Below, piece after piece: positions 1 through 9,097 of a stretch of 64,000 nucleotides of DNA. Both the position numbers and the translations under genes were made by a program. Numbering within the stretch: position 1 is the stretch's first letter; every line of letters starts with the position of its first letter. This DNA comes from JAKFEE01 sp036675815 (GTDB lineage Bacteria > Pseudomonadota > Alphaproteobacteria > Rhodospirillales > Magnetospirillaceae): positions 1 through 64,000 of the forward strand of contig JAKFEE010000022.1 in assembly GCA_036675815.1 (NCBI GenBank), read 5' to 3'. The notes below the pieces were generated by a model. The model was not told the DNA's origin, did no database searches, and saw nothing but the letters and a program-made list of their open reading frames with translations.

Positions 1-5
1 TGCCG

Positions 6-54
6 GGCGAGGCCATCGCTCCGCTTGATGGCGGAGCTCCGCGCCGGCCTCGCC
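6..54. repeat. Long two-part hairpin at the window edge
   Basis: Arms 6-14 (GGCGAGGCC) and 46-54 (GGCCTCGCC) are perfect complements. Inside them 18-24 (GCTCCGC) pairs with 31-37 (GCGGAGC) over a 6-base loop. No gene can be assigned to bases 1-170, which hold this hairpin and the family A repeat at 100-154. It could be the terminator of a gene left of the window or a diverged repeat unit, because GCGGAGCTCCGC also occurs in family A. There is no T-tract. Confidence 0.6.
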
Positions 55-99
55 ACCAACCGCAGGAGAAGCCCCATTGACAACAAAGGCCCGATTAGA

Positions 100-154
100 G
101 AAGCGCGGACCTCCAGGTCCGCACGCGGAATGCGGAGCTGGAGCTCCGCGCTCC
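100..154. repeat. Family A 55-bp double-hairpin repeat, copy 1
   Basis: Two 18-base hairpin units, 105-122 (GCGGACCT, CC, AGGTCCGC) and 132-149 (GCGGAGCT, GG, AGCTCCGC), are separated by 9 bases. The two units are also nearly complementary to each other. Other copies lie at 29579-29633, 41598-41652 and 42503-42557. This copy lies just past the 3' end of sufT. REP-like elements with this build are usually found between genes; whether this family belongs to a named REP class is not known to me. Confidence 0.85.
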
Positions 155-170
155 GGGTAGGAAAAGTCGC

Positions 171-554
171 TCAGAACAGGTTCAGAGCCAGCCGCGCTTC
201 TTCGGTCATGCGGCTCATGTCCCACGGCGGGTCCCAAACCAGATCGACGCTGACCTCGCCGGTGCCATGCACGCTGGCCACCGTCTCAGCCACCTTCTGC
301 GGCAGGCTGCCGGCGACCGGACAGGCGGGGGCCGTCAGGGTCATCTGGACGGCGACGTCGCCGTTGTTGGCGATGTCGATATCGTAGATCAGGCCCAGGT
401 CGTAGATGTTGACGGGGATTTCCGGGTCGTACACCTCGCGCAGGGCCATGACGACGTCGTCGTGGCTGGCGGGCGTCACGTCGGGGGCGAGGGGGGCGCC
501 GGCGTGGGCGGAGCCCTCCGGCGGCGGTGCTTCGGCGAAAGGACGTACCATCAT
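171..554 (-). CDS. sufT: SUF-associated MIP18/DUF59 family protein SufT
   Basis: A 127-residue protein of the DUF59/MIP18 family, which helps mature Fe-S proteins in the cytosol. The family core is clear: DPEIPVNIYDLGLIY around 43-57, TAPACPVAG with conserved Cys78, and WDPPWDMSRMTEEAR near the C-terminus. The first 25 residues or so are Pro/Ala-rich and poorly conserved in type. It is the last gene of the leftward suf operon, 2 bases after sufU. Start 554 is followed at once by a second ATG (551); either could be used. The role as a late-acting maturation factor comes from the family, not from this sequence. Confidence 0.9.
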   Translation of the reverse strand: MMVRPFAEAPPPEGSAHAGAPLAPDVTPASHDDVVMALREVYDPEIPVNIYDLGLIYDIDIANNGDVAVQMTLTAPACPVAGSLPQKVAETVASVHGTGEVSVDLVWDPPWDMSRMTEEARLALNLF

Positions 555-556
555 CG

Positions 557-1027
557 TTATTCGGTAATAACCGCCTCCTTGTCCTCACCTTCGATGGCAG
601 CGTGCATGGTGTGCCAGGCCAGGGTCGCGCACTTGACGCGCATCGGGTACTGACGCACGCCGGCCAGCACCTCCAGACGCTCCAGATCATCCTCGAGACC
701 GGCGAAGGGATAGGCTTCGCCCGCGCCGGTGGCGAGGTAATGGAAGTTGTCGAACAAGGCCTTCACCTGCTCGGGCGCCTTGCCCTTCAACACCTCGGTC
801 ATCAGCGAGGCCGACGCGGTCGAGATGGCGCAGCCGCGACCCTCGAACGCCGCATCTTTGACCAGGCCGTCCTCGCCGACGGTCAGATATACGGTAAGCT
901 GGTCGCCGCACAGGGGATTGTGCCCCTTGGCGTGGCGGTTGGCCTCCGGCGGATGCCGGAAATTGCGCGGGTTTTTACCGTGATCGAGGATGACCTCCTG
1001 ATAGAGGTCGCGCAATTCGTCGCTCAT
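557..1027 (-). CDS. sufU: SufU-type Fe-S/sulfur-transfer protein
   Basis: A 156-residue IscU-fold protein. Ligand residues are Cys40 and Asp42 (NPLCGD), Cys66 (GRGCAIS) and Cys133 (RVKCATLAWH), with a longer stretch between the second and third cysteines than in IscU. That is the SufU pattern; in Gram-positive bacteria SufU is a zinc protein that takes sulfur from SufS. It overlaps sufS by an ATGA and precedes sufT, so a SufS-SufU pair is very likely. Alphaproteobacterial suf clusters often carry an A-type carrier (sufA); none is visible in the window. Whether this copy acts as scaffold or sulfur acceptor cannot be read from sequence. Confidence 0.93.
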   Translation of the reverse strand: MSDELRDLYQEVILDHGKNPRNFRHPPEANRHAKGHNPLCGDQLTVYLTVGEDGLVKDAAFEGRGCAISTASASLMTEVLKGKAPEQVKALFDNFHYLATGAGEAYPFAGLEDDLERLEVLAGVRQYPMRVKCATLAWHTMHAAIEGEDKEAVITE

Positions 1028-2268
1028 CGCCGGAACATTGCCTCCACCTTCTCGAGCGCCGCGGCGAGGGCATCGGCCTCGGCGCGGGTGTTGTACAGCG
1101 CGAACGAGGCGCGGGCGGTTGCCGGCACGTCAAGGCGTTCCATCAAAGGCTGAGCGCAGTGATGTCCGGCGCGAATGGCGACGCCCTGGCGGTCGAGCAC
1201 CGTGGCGATGTCGTGCGGGTGGGCCGAGTCCATGGCGAAGGACAGTACGCTGGCCTTGCCCGGCGCGGTGCCGATGAGCCGCAGCCCGGGGATGGCCGAC
1301 AGCCGCTGCGCCGCGTAGGTCAGCAGATCCTGTTCGTGGGCGGCGATGCGCTCCATGCCGAGGCCCTCGACATAATCGATCGCCGCCGCCAGCCCGACCG
1401 CCTGGGCAATGGCCGGCGTTCCTGCCTCGAACTTGGCGGGCAGGGGGGCGTAGGTGGTCTTTTCGATGGTGACCGTCAGGATCATGTCGCCGCCGCCTTG
1501 ATAGGGCGGCATGGCGTCCAGGATGTCCTCGCGGCCGTAGAGCACGCCGAGGCCGGTGGGGCCGTACAGCTTGTGGCTGGAGAAGACGTAGAAGTCGCAG
1601 CCCAGTGCCTGGACGTCGACCTTCTTGTGCGTCACCGCCTGGGCGCCGTCGACCAGTACCTTGGCGCCGACGGCCTTGGCCATGGCGATCATCTCGGCCA
1701 CTGGTAGCACGGTGCCCAGCACGTTCGACATCTGCGACACGGCCACCAGCTTGGTCTTGGGACCCAGCAGCTCGGCGAATTTGTCGAGGCGCAGTGCGCC
1801 GTCGTCGTCGATGGGGGCGACGCGGATGACGATGCCCTTCTCCTCGCGCAGCAACTGCCACGGGACGATGTTGGCGTGGTGCTCGAGCTCGGTGATGACG
1901 ATCTCGTCGCCTTCCTTGAGGAAACGGCGGCCATAGCTGGCGGCGACGAGGTTCACGGCCTCGGTGGCATTACGGGTGAAGATGATCTCGTGGCCGTGGC
2001 GCGCGTTGATGAAGCGCCGCACCGTCTCGCGCGCTTCGTCGAAGCGTTGGGTGGCGCGATCCGACAGCCAATAGATGCCGCGATGGACGTTGGCATACTC
2101 GTCCTCGTAGAGGTGGCGCTCGGCGTCGAGCACCTGCCGCGGCTTCTGCGCCGAGGCGGCATTGTCGAGATAGACCAGCGGCCGGCCGAACACCTCGCGC
2201 TGTAGGATGGGGAAATCTTTGCGCAGCCGTTCGACGTCGTAGGTGGTGGTGGTGTTGAGGATACCCAT
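1024..2268 (-). CDS. sufS: Cysteine desulfurase SufS
   Basis: A 414-residue group II, PLP-dependent cysteine desulfurase that takes sulfur from L-cysteine for Fe-S assembly. The PLP lysine is Lys233 in SSHKLYGPTG, and the active-site cysteine is Cys371 in RAGHHCAQPLM, a short-loop context typical of SufS rather than IscS. TELEHHANIVPW (126-137) and the EAGTP motif near 281 are also as expected. It lies 13 bases after sufD and its stop overlaps the sufU start. Length is normal for the family (about 405-415). Confidence 0.97.
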   Translation of the reverse strand: MGILNTTTTYDVERLRKDFPILQREVFGRPLVYLDNAASAQKPRQVLDAERHLYEDEYANVHRGIYWLSDRATQRFDEARETVRRFINARHGHEIIFTRNATEAVNLVAASYGRRFLKEGDEIVITELEHHANIVPWQLLREEKGIVIRVAPIDDDGALRLDKFAELLGPKTKLVAVSQMSNVLGTVLPVAEMIAMAKAVGAKVLVDGAQAVTHKKVDVQALGCDFYVFSSHKLYGPTGLGVLYGREDILDAMPPYQGGGDMILTVTIEKTTYAPLPAKFEAGTPAIAQAVGLAAAIDYVEGLGMERIAAHEQDLLTYAAQRLSAIPGLRLIGTAPGKASVLSFAMDSAHPHDIATVLDRQGVAIRAGHHCAQPLMERLDVPATARASFALYNTRAEADALAAALEKVEAMFRR

Positions 2269-2281
2269 GGGCCGATCCCTC

Positions 2282-3613
2282 TCAGCGGCGGCCGTCGAGG
2301 CGGTGGCGCAGCAGCCGCGCCAAGGCCTCGCGGACCCGCTCGTCAGTGACGTTGTCCAGCACCTCGGCGACGAAGGCCTCGATCAGCATGCGCTTTGCTT
2401 CCTCACGGTCGATGCCGCGGCTTTCGAGATAGAACAGGTGATTCTGGTCGAGGTCGCCGACGGTGGCGCCGTGGCCGCATTTCACGTCGTCGGCATAGAT
2501 TTCCAGCTCGGGCTTGCCGTCCATCTCGGCGGTCTTCGACAGCAGAAGGGCGCGCGATAGCTGATGCGCGTCGGTCTTCTGGGCGCCACGCGCCACCAGC
2601 ACCTTGCCCTGGTAGACACCGCGGGCGCTGCCGCTCAGCACGCCCTTCCACAACTGCTTCGAGGTGCAGTGCGGCGCCAGGTGCTCGACACGCGTGGTGT
2701 TGTCGACGTGGCTCTCGCCATCGGCGACATAGGCGCCGTCGAGCCGACATTCGGCGCGCGTGCCGTTCAGCGCCACATGGGTTTCGCGGCGGGCGAGACG
2801 GGCGCCGGCCTGGACGGTGGTGCTCTCATAGCGGCCGCCCTCGCCGATGGCGACGGCGGTGTAGTTCAGGTGCCAGGCGTGCGGCGATTCGTCCTGGACG
2901 ACATCGTGGCGTAGCACCGCCCCCGGGCCGACGACGATCTCGGTGACGCCGTTGGACAGATAGGGCTGCTGGACAATACCGGCATGGCTTTCCACCAGGG
3001 TCGCCTGCGCGCCGCGCTCCAACACCACGAGGATTCGCGGGTGGAAGGACAGCGCCGCCTCATGCGCGGCCCCGATCGAGATGATGTGGATCGGCTCCGA
3101 GACGATGACGCCTTCCGGCACGTGCAGGAAAATGCCGTCGTGGAAGCTGGCGGTGTTCAGTGCCGCCAAGGGTGCCGCGTCGTCGGCCGAGTACTGCCCG
3201 AGATGTGCTTGAAGGCGCGCCGGATGGGTCTCGATCTCCTGGCCGATGCCGCTCACCACGACGCCCTTGGGCAGCTTGGCGAAATCGCACAGCTGGCGGT
3301 CGAGCGTGCCGTTGACCAGGATCAGCCGGCAGCCTTCGACGGCCGCGATCTCGGTGGGCAGCTCGAGCGGCCCCTGTTCCGGCGACAGGCGCGCCGGATG
3401 GAATTCGACCTCGGCAAGCCGCGACAGGTTGGTGTATTTCCAGGCCTCGGTGCCGCGGCCGGGCAGGCCGTTGCGGCGGTAGCGGTCGAGGGCCGCCGCG
3501 CGCAACTCGCCAAGCCAGCCGTCGCGGCCGGGGATATGCCGGGCCAGCGCCTCATGCTGGTGCAGCAGGGGCGTCGGGCGTTCCGGCGCCGTCTTGAGCG
3601 CGGTACGGTTCAT
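2282..3613 (-). CDS. sufD: Fe-S cluster assembly protein SufD
   Basis: A 443-residue SufD, partner of SufB and SufC in the cytosolic SufBCD scaffold. The C-terminal half has the family signature CGHGATVGDLD followed by FYLESRGI. The open frame runs on upstream to 4390, but that part is the antisense shadow of sufC. The true start is the ATG at 3613, in an ATGA overlap with the sufC stop, giving MNRTALKTAPERPT. Length matches the family. It belongs to the sufBCDSUT operon and precedes sufS by 13 bases. Confidence 0.95.
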   Translation of the reverse strand: MNRTALKTAPERPTPLLHQHEALARHIPGRDGWLGELRAAALDRYRRNGLPGRGTEAWKYTNLSRLAEVEFHPARLSPEQGPLELPTEIAAVEGCRLILVNGTLDRQLCDFAKLPKGVVVSGIGQEIETHPARLQAHLGQYSADDAAPLAALNTASFHDGIFLHVPEGVIVSEPIHIISIGAAHEAALSFHPRILVVLERGAQATLVESHAGIVQQPYLSNGVTEIVVGPGAVLRHDVVQDESPHAWHLNYTAVAIGEGGRYESTTVQAGARLARRETHVALNGTRAECRLDGAYVADGESHVDNTTRVEHLAPHCTSKQLWKGVLSGSARGVYQGKVLVARGAQKTDAHQLSRALLLSKTAEMDGKPELEIYADDVKCGHGATVGDLDQNHLFYLESRGIDREEAKRMLIEAFVAEVLDNVTDERVREALARLLRHRLDGRR

Positions 3614-4365
3614 GCCGCCTGCCCCAGGAAGCCCGCGTAGCCCTTCTCCTCCAGTTCCTCGGCCAGGGTGCGGTCGCCGGAGCGGATGATCCGGCCCTGC
3701 GCCAGGATGTGGACCTTGTCGGGCTGCAGGTAGTTGAGGATGCGGTTGTAGTGGGTGATGCACAGCATGCCGCGCTGGGCGTTGCGCATGCTGTCGATGG
3801 CGGTGGCGACGATGCGCAGCGCATCGATGTCGAGACCCGAGTCGGTCTCGTCGAGGATGAACAGCAACGGCTCCAGCAGCGCCATCTGCAGGGTCTCGGC
3901 GCGCTTCTTCTCGCCGCCGGAGAAGCCGGTGTTGACCGCACGCTTCAGCATGTCTTCCTCGATGCCCAGCTCCTTGGCTTTCTGGCGCGCCAGCTTGAGG
4001 AACTGCATGGCATCGAACTGCGGCAGGCCGCGGTGCTGGCGCACGGCGTTCACCGCGGCGCGCAGGAAGGTCATGCCGGCGACGCCCGGGATTTCCACCG
4101 GATATTGGAACGCGAGGAACACGCCCTCGCGCGCCCGCTCTTCCGGCGCCATGGCGAGCAGGTCCTTGCCGTTGAACCGGACTTCGCCCTGGGTGACCTC
4201 GTAGCCGCCGCGTCCGGCCAGCACGTAGGACAGGGTGCTCTTGCCCGAGCCGTTCGGCCCCATGACCGCGTGCACTTCGCCGGGCTCGACCACCAGGTCG
4301 ATACCCTTGAGAATTTCCGAGCCGTCCACGGTGGCGTGGAGGTTTTTGATCTCGAGCAATGCCAT
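3610..4365 (-). CDS. sufC: Fe-S cluster assembly ATPase SufC
   Basis: A 251-residue ABC-type ATPase that powers the SufBCD scaffold. The Walker A motif GPNGSGKST is at 36-44, the signature is FSGGEKKR and the Walker B region is LLFILDETDSGLD, all intact and SufC-like. The frame is open to 4443, but the upstream part is translated family B repeat. ATG 4365 (MALLEIKNL) matches other SufC starts and follows a purine-rich GAGGAAC stretch. A 190-base gap holding a nested palindrome separates it from sufB, the only large gap in this operon. Its stop overlaps the sufD start. Confidence 0.96.
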   Translation of the reverse strand: MALLEIKNLHATVDGSEILKGIDLVVEPGEVHAVMGPNGSGKSTLSYVLAGRGGYEVTQGEVRFNGKDLLAMAPEERAREGVFLAFQYPVEIPGVAGMTFLRAAVNAVRQHRGLPQFDAMQFLKLARQKAKELGIEEDMLKRAVNTGFSGGEKKRAETLQMALLEPLLFILDETDSGLDIDALRIVATAIDSMRNAQRGMLCITHYNRILNYLQPDKVHILAQGRIIRSGDRTLAEELEEKGYAGFLGQAA

Positions 4366-4384
4366 CGTTGTTCCTCTCTTCGCT

Positions 4385-4544
4385 AACCACAGAGGCACAG
4401 AGACACAGAGAGGTTCGTCATGCCCGCGGAAGCGGGCATCCATTCCGTGGTTCCGCGAAGGCCTGCGGAATGGACTCCCGCTTCCGCGGGAGTGACGGAG
4501 CAGTAGTCTCGGTGCCTTCTCTGTGTCTCGGCGCCTCTGTGGTT
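4385..4544. repeat. Nested inverted repeat, family B copy 1, between sufB and sufC
   Basis: Outer arms 4385-4412 (AACCACAGAGGCACAGAGAC...) and 4515-4544 are complementary with few mismatches. Inside them, arms 4416-4442 (starting CGTCATGCCCGCGG) and 4471-4497 (ending GGGAGTGACG) form a second inverted repeat, each arm itself a hairpin. The inner pair matches family B at 29041-29144. The outer CACAGAG arms resemble a dispersed repeat seen in many proteobacterial genomes. The element is transcribed within the suf operon. Confidence 0.85.
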
Positions 4545-4555
4545 CACAGCGTTCA

Positions 4556-6001
<1,446 letters not shown>

Positions 6002-6003
6002 GT

Positions 6004-6438
6004 TCAACGGACTCCTTGCGCGTACGCGGATTCGCGATGCGCCATGTGGGCGAGGGTGACGGCGTCGAGCGCCTGATGCAGTGCGGCGTTGACCGGATCC
6101 CATCGCCCGCGCATCGGGCAACTGTTCTCCATGGTGCAGACGTCTTCAGAACTGTCGACGCACGCGGTCAAGGCGATCGGGCCTTCCAGCGCGGTGACCA
6201 CCTCGCGCACGCTGATGTCGGTCGGCAATCGGGTGAGCGCATAACCGCCGGCAGCGCCACGGTTGGCGGCGACCAGGCCGCTGTGGCTCAGTTGCTTCAG
6301 CACCTTGATGACGCTGGGTTCGGGCAGATGCGTCTCGGCCGCCAGCCGCGGTGCTGTCATCACCGTTCCCGGCGCTTCCTGCGCCAGGCGTGACAGCACC
6401 ACCAGGGCGTAATCGGTAAGCTTGCTGACCCTAAGCAC
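6004..6438 (-). CDS. Rrf2-family SUF operon regulator
   Basis: A 144-residue winged-helix Rrf2 protein with the IscR layout: an N-terminal [13 protein letters not shown] helix, a recognition region ([19 protein letters not shown]), the wing [10 protein letters not shown], and three cysteines Cys93, Cys101 and Cys107 that would ligate an Fe-S cluster. It fits the group called SUF system Fe-S cluster assembly regulator. It starts with GTG at 6438, about 25 bases after the predicted transcription start, and heads the suf operon 2 bases before sufB. Autoregulation by cluster status is likely from family knowledge. Octamer repeats around its promoter are candidate binding sites. Confidence 0.92.
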   Translation of the reverse strand: MLRVSKLTDYALVVLSRLAQEAPGTVMTAPRLAAETHLPEPSVIKVLKQLSHSGLVAANRGAAGGYALTRLPTDISVREVVTALEGPIALTACVDSSEDVCTMENSCPMRGRWDPVNAALHQALDAVTLAHMAHRESAYAQGVR

Positions 6439-6448
6439 CCCTTGCCCT

Positions 6449-6508
6449 CAATCTGGACCAATCTGGTGCTGATTGTGGGGCCGGCAGGTTCGCTTGTCAA
6501 CAATCTGG
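6449..6508 (-). promoter_or_regulatory. Three CCAGATTG repeats around the suf promoter
   Basis: The octamer CCAGATTG (read on the minus strand) occurs at 6501-6508, directly upstream of the -35 box, and twice more at 6459-6466 and 6449-6456, around and just after the predicted start of transcription. The last two are exactly 10 bases apart, one helical turn. Placement on both sides of the promoter suits a repressor such as the adjacent Rrf2 protein. The assignment is inference; I cannot match it to a published Rrf2 box. Confidence 0.5.
6472..6500 (-). promoter_or_regulatory. Sigma-70 type promoter of the suf operon
   Basis: On the minus strand a perfect -35 TTGACA (6500-6495) and a -10 CACAAT (6477-6472) are 17 bases apart. 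Transcription would start near 6465, leaving a leader of about 25 bases before the GTG start of the regulator. Confidence 0.7.
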
Positions 6509-6531
6509 TATTGCGATGCCGAATTTTTGCT

Positions 6532-7380
6532 TCAGAGGTCCTCGACCACTGCCTGCCGCTGCACGCCCAGCCCCTCGACGGACAGGGTGACGACGTCGCC
6601 CGCCTTCAGGTAGCGCGGCTGCGGCTTGCAGCCGAGCCCGACACCCGCCGGGGTGCCGGTCGTGATGATGTCGCCGGCGTGCAGTGTCATGCACCCGCTG
6701 ATATAAGAGATCAACTCGGGAATCGAGAAGATCATGTCGGCGGTGGTGCTGTCCTGGCGCCGCTCGCCATTGACCTCGCACCACAGGCGTAGCGCCTGGG
6801 GGTCCTTCACCTCATCGGCGGTGACCAGCCACGGCCCGAGCGGGGCGAAGTTGTCGAAGTTCTTGCCCTTGTCCCACTGGCCGCCGCGTTCGAGTTGCCA
6901 CTCGCGTTCGGACACGTCGTTCATGACGGCATAACCAGCGACGTGATCGAGGGCGCGGTCGACGGATACGCGGCGCGCCGTGCTGCCGATCACCACCGCC
7001 AGTTCGGCCTCGTAGTCGAGCTTGGTGGAGCCTGGGGGCAGGGGGATGTCGTCGCTGGCGCCGCACAGGCACGACGTCGCCTTGAGGAACAGCACCGGCT
7101 CCTTCGGCTCGGGCTGGCCGGATTCGCGGGCATGGTCGCGGTAGTTCAAGCCGACGCCAACGATCTTGCGCACGCCCAGCACCGGCGGCCCTAGGCGGTG
7201 ATGGCCGCTGATGGCCGGCAGGGTGTTGACTTCGACGCTACGCAGACGCGCCAACCCCTCCGGCGACAGCCATTCGCGCGACAGGTCGCGGACGACTCCA
7301 CTGAGGTCGCGGATCGAGCCGTCGGCAGCGAGAAGGCCTGGGCGCTCGCGACCGGCCGGACCATAGCGGAGCAGTTTCAT
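6532..7380 (-). CDS. Fumarylacetoacetate hydrolase family protein
   Basis: A 282-residue FAH-superfamily protein, a metal-dependent enzyme group that includes acylpyruvases, oxaloacetate decarboxylases and homoprotocatechuate-pathway isomerases/decarboxylases. The metal site is seen in DYEAELAVVIG, with NFDNFAPLGPWL and TTGTPAGVG further on. The frame opens further upstream (to 7674), but ATG 7380 (MKLLRYGPAG) is the usual start for the family and has AAGGGACGA before it. It is a single gene, divergent from the phosphatase at 7529. The substrate cannot be told from sequence; no pathway genes lie next to it. Confidence 0.85.
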   Translation of the reverse strand: MKLLRYGPAGRERPGLLAADGSIRDLSGVVRDLSREWLSPEGLARLRSVEVNTLPAISGHHRLGPPVLGVRKIVGVGLNYRDHARESGQPEPKEPVLFLKATSCLCGASDDIPLPPGSTKLDYEAELAVVIGSTARRVSVDRALDHVAGYAVMNDVSEREWQLERGGQWDKGKNFDNFAPLGPWLVTADEVKDPQALRLWCEVNGERRQDSTTADMIFSIPELISYISGCMTLHAGDIITTGTPAGVGLGCKPQPRYLKAGDVVTLSVEGLGVQRQAVVEDL

Positions 7381-7528
7381 GACGCTCGTCCCTTGCTGCG
7401 AAGAGGGGTCTGTTCTAGCACAGCCCGGCGGGCGATGGGAAACCCTGGGCGGTATGGCGTGTTGGCTGTGGATGATACGCCCAATGTTTCCCTGGACGTC
7501 GCGGCTCGCCGCGACCATATGCCGGCCG

Positions 7529-8023
7529 ATGCTTCCGTTCGCGATCACCATCTGCGGCGAATTGGAGATCGCCTGCACCGTCGACGGCCACACCCACGCC
7601 GTGTCCATCATGGATCCGGGCCTGCAGGCACGGTTGCCGGTGGGCATGTCGGAGGTGAATGTCCTGCGTCTCAATTTCCACGACCTTGACGAGCCGCTTG
7701 CCCCGGATCACCCGGCGCGGCGCGACTGGGAGCGACGCGGGTTCGGCATCGTCTTGCCAGCCGAGGAGCATATACGGGCGATCGTCGCCTTCGGCGATGC
7801 CCTGGCGCCGGGCACCAAGGTGCTGGTCCATTGCATGGCGGGGATCTCCCGTTCGAGCGCCGCGGCGTGGATCATGGCCGCCAATGCCGCGCCGGGGCGC
7901 GAGGCTGACATGCTGCGTTACATTCTCCATATCCGACCCCAGGCGGTGCCGAACCGGCGCATGGTGGGGATTGCGGATCGCCTGCTCGGTGCGGGCGGCC
8001 GCATGATCCGGGCAAGGGGTTAG
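7529..8023 (+). CDS. Small protein-tyrosine/dual-specificity phosphatase-like protein
   Basis: A 164-residue protein with the cysteine-phosphatase P-loop VHCMAGISRSS (Cys102, Arg108), the HC-x5-R-S signature of tyrosine and dual-specificity phosphatases. The start was set at ATG 7529 (MLPFAITICG); the open frame goes back to 7379, but that part looks non-coding and would overlap the divergent FAH gene start. Related small proteins in alphaproteobacteria are annotated as predicted protein tyrosine phosphatases. The target is unknown. The MscS-type channel gene follows after 2 bases, so the two probably share a transcript. Confidence 0.8.
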   Translation: MLPFAITICGELEIACTVDGHTHAVSIMDPGLQARLPVGMSEVNVLRLNFHDLDEPLAPDHPARRDWERRGFGIVLPAEEHIRAIVAFGDALAPGTKVLVHCMAGISRSSAAAWIMAANAAPGREADMLRYILHIRPQAVPNRRMVGIADRLLGAGGRMIRARG

Positions 8024-8025
8024 TC

Positions 8026-9084
8026 ATGCAGCCGTGGCTGGCGGGCGCGGGCGTGATCGCGGCGTCCATGGCCGCGGCCTACGTGCTGCATGCGCTGCTA
8101 TTCCGCCTCGGGCACCGCGTTGCCCGGCGCACCGCCTCCTTGGTGGACGATCTGGTCTTGACGCGTGCCGAGCGCCCCGGCCGTGCCGTATTGATGACCC
8201 TCGCCGTCCTGGCCGTCTTGCCGATGCTGCCGCTGCCGGCAGGATGGGCGGTCGAGGCATTGCGGTTTGCCGGGCTGTTCCTCATCGCCGCCCTGGGCTG
8301 GGCCATCATTTCCTTGTCCCATGTCGTGACCGACTGGGCGACACTGCGCTACGACCTGACACAGCCGGACAACGTGTTGGCGCGCCAGGTCCACACACGG
8401 GTGCAGATGCTGCGCCGGGTGGTGGTCGCCGTCGTCGGGATCATCACGGTCTTGCTGATGCTGATGACCTTCCCGACGATGCGCGAAGTGGGGCTGTCGC
8501 TGTTTGCCTCGGCCGGCATTGCCGGGCTGGTCATCGGCATGGCGGCGCGCCCGGCACTGTCGAACCTGATTGCCGGCATCCAGTTGGCATTGACCGGGCC
8601 GGTGCGCATAGGTGATTTCGTCGTCGTGGAAGGCGAGTCCGGCACGGTGGAGGAAATCACCGCCACCTATGTCGTTATCCGCCTGTGGGATCAGCGACGC
8701 CTGGTGGTGCCGCTGTCGACCTTCATCGAAAAGCCCTTCCAGAACTGGACGCGTGCCGCCCCGGAATTGCTGGGCAGCGTCATGGTCTATCTTGACCACA
8801 GCATTCCGATCGATGAGGTTCGCCGTCAGGTGCTACGCATTCTCGACGCCTCGCCGCTTTGGGATCGTCGCGTCGGTAATCTGCAGATGACCGAGTTCAA
8901 GGAGCAGAGCGTCGAACTGCGGGCCCTGGTCAGCGCCGCCAGCGCCGGCGACCTGTGGGACCTGCGCTGCCACCTCCGCGAGGAACTCCTGAAAGTCCTG
9001 CAGCAGCAGTTTCCGCAGTCTCTGCCCCGGCTGCGTGCCGAACTGGCCACAGCCAAGGCTGAGCAACAGCGGGCGGCGGAATGA
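8026..9084 (+). CDS. MscS-family mechanosensitive ion channel
   Basis: A 352-residue inner-membrane protein. Hydrophobic segments lie near 5-25, 55-72, 80-100 and 130-150, followed by the pore helix with small residues (FASAGIAGLVIGMAARPAL) and the beta domain (IGDFVVVEGESGTVEEIT, with PLSTFIEKPFQNWTR after it). The last 60 residues are charged and helical. The layout fits a small MscS channel with extra N-terminal membrane segments, which would release solutes on hypo-osmotic shock. It is the second gene of a pair with the phosphatase and converges on the gene ending at 9098. Confidence 0.9.
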   Translation: MQPWLAGAGVIAASMAAAYVLHALLFRLGHRVARRTASLVDDLVLTRAERPGRAVLMTLAVLAVLPMLPLPAGWAVEALRFAGLFLIAALGWAIISLSHVVTDWATLRYDLTQPDNVLARQVHTRVQMLRRVVVAVVGIITVLLMLMTFPTMREVGLSLFASAGIAGLVIGMAARPALSNLIAGIQLALTGPVRIGDFVVVEGESGTVEEITATYVVIRLWDQRRLVVPLSTFIEKPFQNWTRAAPELLGSVMVYLDHSIPIDEVRRQVLRILDASPLWDRRVGNLQMTEFKEQSVELRALVSAASAGDLWDLRCHLREELLKVLQQQFPQSLPRLRAELATAKAEQQRAAE

Positions 9085-9097
9085 GGCGGGGGCGCCC

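Noticed and set aside
3..80. A possible C-terminal fragment of a rightward gene at the left edge
   Set aside because: The 25 codons before the TGA at 78 fall on the hairpin at 6-54 and look like translated repeat (Pro/Arg-rich).
25..554. Open frames crossing the family A repeat at 100-154 and antisense to sufT
   Set aside because: Codons come from palindromic repeat DNA or from the reverse of sufT.
3614..4390. Upstream half of a 702-codon open frame ending with sufD
   Set aside because: It is the alternate frame of sufC on the same strand. The SufD likeness begins only at ATG 3613, which overlaps the sufC stop.
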